Part shown: piece after piece, positions 7,350 to 14,198 of the stretch
How positions within the stretch are numbered: the stretch's first letter is position 1
Layout of the letters: each line of letters begins with the position of its first letter
Source: Rhodoferax sp.
Lineage (GTDB): Bacteria > Pseudomonadota > Gammaproteobacteria > Burkholderiales > Burkholderiaceae_C
Assembly: GCA_030683195.1 (NCBI GenBank)
Contig: JAUXQA010000099.1
Coordinates: 1-16,278 of the forward strand
DNA length: 16,278 nt
Direction: 5' to 3'
Position numbers and translations under genes: made by a program
Notes under the pieces: generated by a model
Databases searched by the model: none
What the model saw: the letters and a program-made list of their open reading frames with translations, nothing else
Told to the model about the DNA's origin: nothing

Positions 7350-8684
7350 TCAGGCAAAAAAATACTTCTTGATCGTGGAGCGGGGATACCGGATGAACGC
7401 GGTCAGCGCCTTCTTAATGAAGAGTCGCGCCGGTTTGGGGTCATCCATTGCAAAAATTGGATCGTACGTATTGCCACTGGCGGACCATTTCTTCCAGTCT
7501 GCGCGTTGGCGGCGCGACATGCCGCCGCCAAGCCATAGGGTCGTGACATAGAAATTGAGCATCCAGGCGATGCGACATTTCCATAGCGCGATGTGATCCC
7601 AGTTTTTGTCGACTGCCGCCAGCGCCCGGACACAATCCCAATCGGCTTGGGCCGCATGAAAGCACAGTTGGGCCATGGGTATCCCGCGTGCAATTTCAAA
7701 ACCCATTTGTCCATAAAAGCGCGTGTTGAAGTCGATCAGCAGAAAACGACCTTCCGTTTTGAGATGAATATATTCCGCTTCAAACGCGCCTTTGTAGCCC
7801 ATCGCATCCATCAGGGATCGCAGTTCGCGGGCTGTGCGTTCGTGAATGGGGCGGCTTTCAAAACAAAGCCCGACGCCAATGCGCAGGGGCTGTTGCAGGG
7901 TTTTGAGAGAAGCGCGCAATAAGTAGGTATCTGTCTCCGGGGCATAAAAGCCCGCTAGCGAGTAAATGTTATCTGCCGCCACTTCGAAGTACGCCTGAAT
8001 GAGGGGTGTCGCCACCGTCGGGTCGTCCGCCACCAGGCTTGGACGGAAATTAAACCTGCATGTGTCGGGGTTCAGTGCTTCGCGTAACTCCGCAGGCGTG
8101 CTGATCAATTGCCCTTTGATCTGAACCATCAACCCGGCCTGGGTTTGCGGCTTGAGCAAGACGGGGTAGTGCACGGCCGCTAATTCTTCATCAGACGGAT
8201 GACGGGTCTCGACATGCCAGGTGCTGGGGTGGTCGATACCTAGTTCGACGCATTTTTGGTGCAATGACTTTTTATTCAGCACCCGGTACATGTCACCTTG
8301 CCTGGGTTGGTAAAGGTAAAAAAATTCTGAGAGCGCTATCTGGTGCTTGTCCATGAGCCAGCAAAGCTCGTCACAGGTCGCGTAGAGCACAAATCCTGGT
8401 TCTGCCTTGCCAAAATCCAGAAGCCACGCCATAAACGCCAGGGTGTCCGTCACATCAGGGCATTGGAGTCGCCGGGCAATATGGCGCGACGCATAGGTGG
8501 CCGTGTCGGTCAGGTGGTCGGCCAAAACGATATGGATTCCCTGGCTGCCCAAGTCGCGGGCAGCGGCCAGTGTGCCGTTGTAACCGCCCATGGTCAGCAA
8601 GAAACCACGGCAGGGCATTTTTTGAGTCGTGGGCGGTGTGGCGTGGGCAGTTGAATCAATCGAAATCATGGTGAATGCGTGCAA
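7350..8684 (-). CDS. ATP-grasp carboxylate-amine ligase (COG3919-like)
   Basis: This 444-residue protein has ATP-grasp architecture. The N-terminal alpha/beta domain opens with CRGFLLTMGGYNGTLAAARDL (about 25-45). The central ATP-binding lysine is in YPVLLKPQTQAG (173-184, K178). The C-terminal metal-binding segment has GAFEAEY (299-305) and DFNTRFYGQMGF (318-329). In relatives the last motif is usually E-[IV]-NPR; here Asp replaces Glu and Thr replaces Pro. Such enzymes join a carboxylate, via an acyl phosphate, to an amine or amino acid. Beside EPS glycosyltransferases it may amidate uronic acids or add an amino-acid substituent, which is inference. The TTG at 8684 is preferred because AGGA lies 6 nt upstream; the ATG at 8669 lacks such a site. 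Substrate unknown. Confidence 0.8.
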   Translation of the reverse strand: MHAFTMISIDSTAHATPPTTQKMPCRGFLLTMGGYNGTLAAARDLGSQGIHIVLADHLTDTATYASRHIARRLQCPDVTDTLAFMAWLLDFGKAEPGFVLYATCDELCWLMDKHQIALSEFFYLYQPRQGDMYRVLNKKSLHQKCVELGIDHPSTWHVETRHPSDEELAAVHYPVLLKPQTQAGLMVQIKGQLISTPAELREALNPDTCRFNFRPSLVADDPTVATPLIQAYFEVAADNIYSLAGFYAPETDTYLLRASLKTLQQPLRIGVGLCFESRPIHERTARELRSLMDAMGYKGAFEAEYIHLKTEGRFLLIDFNTRFYGQMGFEIARGIPMAQLCFHAAQADWDCVRALAAVDKNWDHIALWKCRIAWMLNFYVTTLWLGGGMSRRQRADWKKWSASGNTYDPIFAMDDPKPARLFIKKALTAFIRYPRSTIKKYFFA

Positions 8685-8690
8685 AAAGAT

Positions 8691-8694
8691 TCCT
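8691..8694 (-). promoter_or_regulatory. Ribosome binding site supporting the TTG start of the ATP-grasp gene
   Basis: On the minus strand AGGA lies 6 nt before the TTG at 8682-8684. The competing ATG at 8667-8669 has no purine-rich site at normal spacing, so this element decides the start. Confidence 0.45.
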
Positions 8695-8756
8695 GCAGGG
8701 ATCCTTCAGACCCAGCAAGCTTATTGTGACGCGAAATCCGGGGGGTCTCTTTCGAT

Positions 8757-9725
8757 TCAGGCCAGCGGGCGCGACAGATAAACCCCTTCGCGCCCCACCA
8801 CCGAGGCGCGGGCGGGCATAAGGATGGTGCACTCGTCGCAGGGCGCGCGGATTTCGTCCGTGCCGTCGGTGGCAATCAGTTCGCCTTTGGCAAACACCTC
8901 AAAGCCCACGCAGGGCCGGGTGAAGGCGAAGTCCGGCGTCTTGATCACGTAGGTTTGCAGCAACTCGAACCGCCGGGCCGGCTCGGGTGCAGTGTGCGCC
9001 GGCTCCTGGGCAATCAGGCCAAAGTGGGCCAAAAAGCGCCGCGCCACATCAATGGCGACAGCGCTGCTGGCTTGCAGGAAATGCTGGCCGCACTCCACCA
9101 CCATGGCCGCTCCGCGTCCACTCGTTTCACCAAAATGGTCGTGCTGGATCACGGGTGTACCCGATCCCAGGCCGCCCGGCATCACCAGATGCACGGCGGG
9201 CGTGCCAATAGCCAAGGCCGCCGCACTGTTGCGGGCAAAGGCGGGGTAGACCCAGAAGGGCGCCACGTCCTGGCTGGTGGAGTGAATATCCAGCAAATGG
9301 TCGGCCTGCGCCACCACGGGGCGCATCACGCGCGCGCGGCGCAACTCGGGGCTGTCTTCCAGGCCATCAAGCCACTCGTTGGACCAGACCCGGTTGAGGT
9401 TATGCACGATCTGGCGGCTCTCAAATGGCTGGGCCGGATCAAAGGTCTCATAGGCTTCTACATTGGCAAAGCTCACGGTGAGGGTGCCCATGAGTGGGCG
9501 CACACCGGTGTCGAGCAAATGGGTCGCCGCCACCATGCCGCAAAACTCGTTGCCGTGCGTCAGCGCGTTGATCAGCACATGCGGGCCGGGGCGGCCTGAC
9601 TCAAAGCGGTGCACATAGTCAATGCCCGTGTTGCCCTGGCGGTAAGCCGACAGGTCGCGCGGGAGGACTTCAAAGGGGCTGGCAGGGGACGAGGTTGTTG
9701 AGGCGGGGGAATGATTTACAGACAT
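8757..9725 (-). CDS. Succinylglutamate desuccinylase/aspartoacylase-family zinc hydrolase
   Basis: With the ATG at 9723-9725 the product is 322 residues, normal for the AstE/AspA branch of the M14-like zinc amidohydrolases. Zinc ligands and catalytic residues are visible: HGNE (H57, E60), the third ligand H148 in LLDIHSTS (144-151), NLNRVW at 109-114 for substrate carboxylate binding, and the catalytic Glu in VVECGQH (E211). The C-terminal third is the usual beta-rich domain. Family members remove an acyl group from an N-acyl amino acid; the true substrate here is unknown, and no arginine-succinyltransferase genes are nearby. The frame stays open to 9848, but that extension has no family resemblance. 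It lies 72 bp upstream of the ATP-grasp gene on the same strand. Confidence 0.85.
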   Translation of the reverse strand: MSVNHSPASTTSSPASPFEVLPRDLSAYRQGNTGIDYVHRFESGRPGPHVLINALTHGNEFCGMVAATHLLDTGVRPLMGTLTVSFANVEAYETFDPAQPFESRQIVHNLNRVWSNEWLDGLEDSPELRRARVMRPVVAQADHLLDIHSTSQDVAPFWVYPAFARNSAAALAIGTPAVHLVMPGGLGSGTPVIQHDHFGETSGRGAAMVVECGQHFLQASSAVAIDVARRFLAHFGLIAQEPAHTAPEPARRFELLQTYVIKTPDFAFTRPCVGFEVFAKGELIATDGTDEIRAPCDECTILMPARASVVGREGVYLSRPLA

Positions 9726-9736
9726 GGGGTGGTGCT

Positions 9737-9778
9737 CTGGGCGGTGTGAAGCCAGCCAATATAGAGCAAGCCGCCCAG
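9737..9778 (-). repeat. Perfect 8-bp inverted repeat in the 5' leader of the AstE-like gene
   Basis: CTGGGCGG (9737-9744) and CCGCCCAG (9771-9778) are exact reverse complements separated by 26 nt, ending 12 nt before the AstE-like start. The loop contains TATATT on the minus strand (9758-9763), a fair -10 sequence, with only a poor -35 upstream. It could be an operator around a promoter or an RNA hairpin near the start. The structure is seen; its function is speculation. Confidence 0.35.
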
Positions 9779-9854
9779 GCCCATGCAAACATGGGTGACA
9801 GGTCAGCCGATGGCGAGGCTTGGCCCCGTTGCAGCCAAACGAATTCATTCGCCC

Positions 9855-10148
9855 TCAGGCGTGTGCGGCCCGGGTCGGATAAGGGTAATTCACCACCGAA
9901 TCCAGTTTCGGGCGAACAGCCTCACTTGCTCCATCGTCCATCGGCGGCGCCAGACCCGCATGCACTCCAAACGCCGGCCCCATTTCTGCCTGAATGCGCG
10001 CAATCCGGCTGGCGTACATCTCGGCCAGCGCGTTGTGATGCTCGGCCGCCGCCTGATGTTCCACCCGCCGAACATTGGCCTCCTCGAGGAACTCGCGCGA
10101 CCTGCGAATGTGCGCGTCAGCCTGTCGCTCAAATAGAAAAAACCTCAT
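9855..10148 (-). CDS. Small uncharacterised protein with helical, probably coiled-coil N-terminal half
   Basis: The product is 97 residues, starting MRFFLFERQADAHIRR. Residues about 7-56 are rich in Ala, Glu, Arg and His and are predicted helical, probably coiled coil (EEANVRRVEHQAAAEHHNAL region). The rest (57-97) is Gly/Pro-rich and likely disordered. The start is well supported: GGAGGGG (10156-10162 on the minus strand) lies 7 nt before the ATG. The open frame extends upstream to 10580, but that part has non-coding composition and no ribosome site. I recognise no named domain. It is divergent from the diguanylate cyclase and 129 bp upstream of the AstE-like gene. It is probably a real cytosolic protein of unknown role. 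Confidence 0.65.
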   Translation of the reverse strand: MRFFLFERQADAHIRRSREFLEEANVRRVEHQAAAEHHNALAEMYASRIARIQAEMGPAFGVHAGLAPPMDDGASEAVRPKLDSVVNYPYPTRAAHA

Positions 10149-10621
10149 GACATGTCCCCTCCACGCGATCAGTGAACTGCCCAGGCCATGGCAGATCGTC
10201 AGACCTGACCCAGCTTGCGCATGGACCTGATGATCCGTGGAAATGACGGGCATGAATTGCGCCATATCAAGCGCGGGCACTGGGGAGGCTGTGAGGTGCC
10301 AATTTATAAGGAACAGCCCTCTGGCCGGCGCATTTATTGACTTTGAGTGTGTATAAAAATAGCAGTGAGGTGGCGACTGGTAGCAGTCCCTTGCCCCATG
10401 ACCCGGCTGTGACCCCCAAGGTGTGCAGTTGGCAGATGCGCACCATTTACGGGACTGCATTGAGGTTGTGTTCAAGTCCACACAAACTGCGACGGCGCAT
10501 GGTCTACCGTTGCGGGAGGATGGTGATGCACAGGTCAAAGGTTTTTTAAAGCTCAAAACCCGTGCGATACTTTTCCTCATCCTTTCATATTTCCTATCCG
10601 TTTATCAGATGAATCAGCTGG
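10149..10621. other. Gene-free divergent region upstream of the diguanylate cyclase
   Basis: About 470 bp separate the 97-residue gene from the cyclase. I see no convincing gene and no complete sigma-70 promoter. Short perfect inverted repeats occur: GACTG/CAGTC at 10375-10388, TTGTGT/ACACAA around 10466-10485, and GGTTTT/AAAACC at 10540-10560. TATAAA at 10352-10357 has TTGACT 9 nt upstream, which is too close for a standard -35. A 92-codon plus-strand frame (10423-10701) overlaps the cyclase start and looks spurious. Confidence 0.4.
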
Positions 10622-12370
10622 ATGTACTCGCTGTGCACAAGTCATGCATGCCGTTCAACTGCTTCATCAACCCAAGCCGGGGCCTCAGTGTTGGATATTG
10701 ACAGCAAGCTGGTCAAAGAACTCACGCTGCGCTACATGCTGGCGCTATTCCTCGTGGCGCTGTTCAGCACCAGTGCATGGGTGAGCCTGAAGCTGGTCAT
10801 TGACGCGCAAGACGGCACGGCTGCGCTGGTCAATGTCAGCGGCCGCCAGCGCATGCTCAGCCAGCGGCTGGCCATGTTGTCTCATGAAATGGTGCGCGAT
10901 CCTGCCACCACCGAGCCTGATTTCAAGGCCGCACTGGCGCTCATGAAGCAGTCGCACTACGGGCTGACCCACGGTGATGAGGACCTGAAGCTGCCACCTA
11001 CCTTGTCCAAAACCGTGCGTGAGCTGTATCACGGACCCACCGGTACGCTGGACGCGCAGGTCAGCCAGTACCTGCAACAGGCCACAACCTGGCTGGCTGT
11101 GCCCGATGCGCAGCGCACGGCCGACCACCCCGCCCTGCTGGCCCTGGTCGCCACGGCAAGAGGCCCCTTGTTGCCCAACCTGGACAGGATGGTGGGCCAG
11201 TACCAGAAAGAAGGCGAAGCCGCCGTGGCCCAGGTGCGGTTGATAGAAACCACCATTTGGCTGGCCACCATGCTGCTGCTGCTGCTGGAGGCGGTGCTGA
11301 TTTTTCGCCCGATCGTCAATCACGTCAGGAATGTGCTGGCCCGCCTGCAACTTAGCAAAGCCGAACTCCTGAGCCACCAGATGGCCCTGTCGCATACCGT
11401 AGAAGAACGCACGGCCGACCTGGCCGAACTAAACCTCCAGTTGCAGGCTACCGAGCAACATATGGCTGTCCAGTTGCGGGCCCTGAAGCAGCGCGAGGAT
11501 GCGCTGGACTGCATCGCGCAGGGCATCCTGATTGCCGGGGTTGACGGCAAGATGGCCTTCGTGAACAGGGGCTTCGAGCGCCTGACCGGCTACAGCGCCG
11601 ACGAGATAATCGGGTCCACCTGCGGTTGTCTGCACGGTGCCGACACGCAGCCCGATGTGGTGCAGGCCATTCAGCAGGCGTTGGTCAATGGCCGCTCGTT
11701 CAGGGGTGAGGTGTTGAACTACCGCCGCAACGGCGAACGCTTCTGGAACGACCTGTCCATCAACCCCGTGCGCGATGCTGATTTGAAGTTGATCGGGTTT
11801 GTGGGTGTGCAGCACGATGTCACGACCTTGAAGCAGCGCGAGCATGCTTACTGGGCCGTGGCCAACCACGATCACCTGACCGGTTTGGCCAATCGCCAAT
11901 TGTTGCGCGACCGCTGGCTGCAAGCGCTGGCACGCGCACAGCGCAATGAGCGCTGTGGTGCAGTGCTGTTCATTGACCTGGATCGCTTCAAGGCGCTCAA
12001 CGACGGCCATGGCCACGAATATGGTGACCAGTTGTTGATACAGACGGCCCAGCGCATCGTTGGCGCGCTGCGCGAATCCGACACCGTGGCACGCTTGGGC
12101 GGCGATGAATTTGTGGTGCTGCTGTCCGAGCTGGACGCCAGCCGCACCGCGGCCGCGGTGCAGGCCGCCATCATGGCCGAGAAAATCAGGTTTCAACTGG
12201 CTCAGCCGTATGACCTCGTTTTGCCCGCCAGCCTCCAAGACCCCTTGCACTGGAACGAATCAAGCGCCAGCGTGGGTTGGGCACTGTTTGACGGCAGCGA
12301 TGCCGACCTGGACGCCGTACTGCACCAGGCCGATCAGGCCATGTACCAGATCAAGCGGGCTGGCCGATGA
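10622..12370 (+). CDS. Membrane diguanylate cyclase with PilJ-type sensor, LOV-like PAS and GGDEF domains
   Basis: Numbered from the ATG at 10622, the 582-residue protein has TM1 (about 36-60), a periplasmic PilJ-type helical sensor (VNVSGRQRMLSQRLAML, 70-86), TM2 (about 211-229), a coiled-coil stretch (about 240-290), a PAS domain (about 292-405) and a GGDEF domain (about 410-582). The cyclase core is intact: DHLTGLANR (417-425), FIDLDRFKALND (450-461), I-site RESD (484-487) and GGDEF (493-497). It should make c-di-GMP from two GTP. The PAS domain has LOV-like marks: Cys334 where the photoadduct Cys sits, N366, N376 and Q397. However, GXNCRFLQ is degenerate (GSTCGCLHG, 331-339). The first 22 residues look non-coding; GTG at 10688 with GGGG 5 nt upstream is a good alternative start. 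No EAL domain. Confidence 0.9.
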   Translation: MYSLCTSHACRSTASSTQAGASVLDIDSKLVKELTLRYMLALFLVALFSTSAWVSLKLVIDAQDGTAALVNVSGRQRMLSQRLAMLSHEMVRDPATTEPDFKAALALMKQSHYGLTHGDEDLKLPPTLSKTVRELYHGPTGTLDAQVSQYLQQATTWLAVPDAQRTADHPALLALVATARGPLLPNLDRMVGQYQKEGEAAVAQVRLIETTIWLATMLLLLLEAVLIFRPIVNHVRNVLARLQLSKAELLSHQMALSHTVEERTADLAELNLQLQATEQHMAVQLRALKQREDALDCIAQGILIAGVDGKMAFVNRGFERLTGYSADEIIGSTCGCLHGADTQPDVVQAIQQALVNGRSFRGEVLNYRRNGERFWNDLSINPVRDADLKLIGFVGVQHDVTTLKQREHAYWAVANHDHLTGLANRQLLRDRWLQALARAQRNERCGAVLFIDLDRFKALNDGHGHEYGDQLLIQTAQRIVGALRESDTVARLGGDEFVVLLSELDASRTAAAVQAAIMAEKIRFQLAQPYDLVLPASLQDPLHWNESSASVGWALFDGSDADLDAVLHQADQAMYQIKRAGR

Positions 12371-12477
12371 GCAAGCACTGGAAGACGACCCCAATTCATT
12401 CGCCTTGATCACCTTGGCCCACTTGTAAACGCAAGCCACCCGCAAAGACCCGCAGGCGCGTTGTATGGCCTACTCAT

Positions 12478-12499
12478 TGGTTTTGTATGCATAAAACCA
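12478..12499 (+). terminator. Possible weak terminator hairpin after the diguanylate cyclase
   Basis: TGGTTTT and AAAACCA form a perfect 7-bp inverted repeat with an 8-nt loop that itself contains ATGCAT. A TTTTT run begins 5 nt later. The stem is AT-rich and sits 108 bp past the stop codon, so termination would be weak. It could equally be a protein-binding palindrome in the leader of the next gene. Confidence 0.3.
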
Positions 12500-12572
12500 C
12501 AGCATTTTTCAGAGCGACTGTCACCCAAGCGAACCCGCCGGCTCGCGCTACCATGTAAAAACACTTTCCAGC

Positions 12573-13682
12573 ATGCCCAAGCACTCGCCCTATACGCCCA
12601 TGACAACGACTCTGACCGACACGCCCCAGCCCCGAGAGCGGCTGGACAAGCCCACGCTGATCTACCCGTTCGAGGCCCCGCCCGAGCCCGGCCAGGTGCT
12701 GGAGGTCGCGCCCGGTGTGGTCTGGATGCGCATGCCTTTGCCCATGGCGCTCAACCACATCAATGTCTGGGGCCTGGCAGACGAAGACGGCTGGGCCGTG
12801 GTCGACACCGGCATGCGCACCGATGAGACGCTGGCCGCCTGGCGCACGTTGTTTGCCAACAGTGCCGACCAACGCCCGCTGACCCGGGTGTTTGCCACCC
12901 ACATGCACCCCGACCACATTGGCATGGCCGGCTGGCTCACACGCAAGTTCAAATGCCGCCTGTGGATGACGCGCATGGAGTACCTGACTTGCCGCGTGCT
13001 CACGGCAGATTCAGGCCGTGAGGCACCGGACGATGCCGTGTTGTTTTACCGCCGTGCGGGCTGGAGTGATGCAGCCATTGAGAACTACCAGGCGCGCTTT
13101 GGCAACTTTGGCAAGTACATCCATGCCTTGCCCGACAGTTACCGTCGCATGGTCGATGGCGAGGAAATCCGCATTGGCGTCCACAGCTGGCGCGTGATTG
13201 TGGGCACCGGCCATTCGCCCGAGCACGCCTGCCTGTATTGCGCGGACCTCAAGCTCCTGATTTCGGGAGACCAGGTGCTGCCGCGTATCTCGTCCAATGT
13301 GTCGGTGCACCCCACCGAGCCCGACGCCGACCCCATGCGGGAGTGGCTGGAGTCCCTGGACAAGCTCAAGCGCGAGGTGCCTGATGACGTGCTGGTTTTG
13401 CCTTCGCACAACGACTGCTTTCGCGGGCTGCACGCCCGGCTGGACTACCTGGCCGCGTCGCAGCACCGCACGCTGGACAGGCTGCGTAAAACGCTCCAGG
13501 ATCCCTGCCGTGCGGTGCAGGTGTTTGCCGCCTTGTTTGGCCGCGCCATTGACGAGACCGATGGCGGCTTGCTCAACCTCGCCACCGGCGAGAGCCTGGC
13601 CTGCCTGAACTACCTGGTACACCGGGGCGAGGCCAGCCGCACGCTGGACGCGAACGGCGTGGCCTGGTATCAAATGATCTGA
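12573..13682 (+). CDS. MBL-fold metallo-hydrolase (LACTB2/glyoxalase-II-like)
   Basis: The 369-residue product carries the complete metal site of the metallo-beta-lactamase superfamily: THMHPDH (109-115; H110, H112, D114, H115), H214 in GTGHSPEH, D233 in ISGDQ, and H279 in LPSHND. The strand pair GWAVVDTGM (73-81) is typical. The C-terminal 80 residues (after about 290) are helical, as in LACTB2-type members. The family hydrolyses thioesters, lactones or phosphoesters; the substrate here is unknown. The ATG at 12573 gives the longest frame; ATG at 12600 (MTTTLTD) is equally possible, since neither has a strong ribosome site. The Mpo1-like gene follows after 27 bp, which suggests an operon. 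Confidence 0.86.
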   Translation: MPKHSPYTPMTTTLTDTPQPRERLDKPTLIYPFEAPPEPGQVLEVAPGVVWMRMPLPMALNHINVWGLADEDGWAVVDTGMRTDETLAAWRTLFANSADQRPLTRVFATHMHPDHIGMAGWLTRKFKCRLWMTRMEYLTCRVLTADSGREAPDDAVLFYRRAGWSDAAIENYQARFGNFGKYIHALPDSYRRMVDGEEIRIGVHSWRVIVGTGHSPEHACLYCADLKLLISGDQVLPRISSNVSVHPTEPDADPMREWLESLDKLKREVPDDVLVLPSHNDCFRGLHARLDYLAASQHRTLDRLRKTLQDPCRAVQVFAALFGRAIDETDGGLLNLATGESLACLNYLVHRGEASRTLDANGVAWYQMI

Positions 13683-13709
13683 TTCAAAACCCCACAAAAG
13701 GAAATAACG

Positions 13710-14183
13710 ATGAAGGAGACAGCGATGCAAGACACAGCTATGCCCCAAGATGCCCAAAGGCCAGTCCACCGCCTGATTGCAACCTACGCGGAGAGCCACC
13801 GTAACCCCACCAATGAGGTGATTCATTTCATTTGCGTGCCGGTGATCGTGTTTTCATTTTTGGGCCTGATCTGGGCGCTGCATCCGCTGGCGGCGGTGGC
13901 GGTCATGCTGTTGTCACTGGGCTATTACTTCAAGCTCTCGGTATCGTTTGGCGTGGGCATGTTGCTGATGTCGGGCGCCATGTTGTGGGTGCTGACCGTG
14001 TTGCCGCAGGCGCAGGTGCTGCCGATTTCTGTGGGCGTGTTTGTAGTGGCCTGGATCGGCCAGTTCATCGGGCACAAGATCGAAGGCAAGAAGCCGTCAT
14101 TCTTTGATGACCTGCGCTTCCTTCTCATCGGGCCTTTGTTTGTGTTGAGCTTTCTGTACCGCCGCTTGCACATCAGTTACTGA
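13710..14183 (+). CDS. Mpo1-like (DUF962/YGL010w family) membrane protein
   Basis: The 157-residue protein has the family marks YAESHRNPTNEVIHF (26-40) at the N-terminus and WIGQFIGHKIEGKKPSFFDD (115-134) near the C-terminus. Hydrophobic segments lie at about 42-58, 60-75, 82-98, 102-120 and 137-150. Conserved histidines (H30, H39, H122) match the metal site proposed for yeast Mpo1, an Fe(II)-dependent dioxygenase that alpha-oxidises 2-hydroxy fatty acids. Bacterial members are mostly uncharacterised. Two starts have ribosome sites: ATG 13710 (AAGGAA upstream) and ATG 13725 (AAGGAG upstream, the stronger). It lies 27 bp after the MBL gene and 15 bp before panE. Family call is firm; the reaction in bacteria is inferred. 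Confidence 0.85.
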   Translation: MKETAMQDTAMPQDAQRPVHRLIATYAESHRNPTNEVIHFICVPVIVFSFLGLIWALHPLAAVAVMLLSLGYYFKLSVSFGVGMLLMSGAMLWVLTVLPQAQVLPISVGVFVVAWIGQFIGHKIEGKKPSFFDDLRFLLIGPLFVLSFLYRRLHISY

Positions 14184-14198
14184 GCACCGATTGACCCT

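Noticed and set aside
8955..9599. 214-codon plus-strand ORF opposite the AstE-like gene
   Set aside because: It is an antisense shadow in high-GC coding DNA; the minus strand carries the complete zinc-hydrolase motifs.
9726..9848. 41-residue extension of the AstE-like protein
   Set aside because: Its composition (Cys/His/Pro-rich) is unlike the family N-terminus, and the ATG at 9725 gives the normal length.
10149..10580. Long N-terminal extension of the 97-residue minus-strand protein (total 241 codons)
   Set aside because: The extension is rich in Ser, Cys, His and Pro, has no ribosome site, and a strong site sits just before the internal ATG at 10148.
10423..10701. 92-codon plus-strand ORF with a hydrophobic stretch
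   Set aside because: It overlaps the cyclase start, has no ribosome site and no recognisable family.
11270..11290. Short CTG-repeat tract (ATGCTGCTGCTGCTG...)
   Set aside because: It encodes the leucine run of the second membrane helix of the cyclase and is not a stand-alone repeat feature.
11429..12250. 273-codon minus-strand ORF opposite the GGDEF region
   Set aside because: It is a shadow frame with Gln/His/Val-rich composition and no domain, while the plus strand has GGDEF and PAS motifs.
13011..13826. 271-codon minus-strand ORF opposite the MBL gene
   Set aside because: It is a shadow of the metallo-hydrolase reading frame with no recognisable family.
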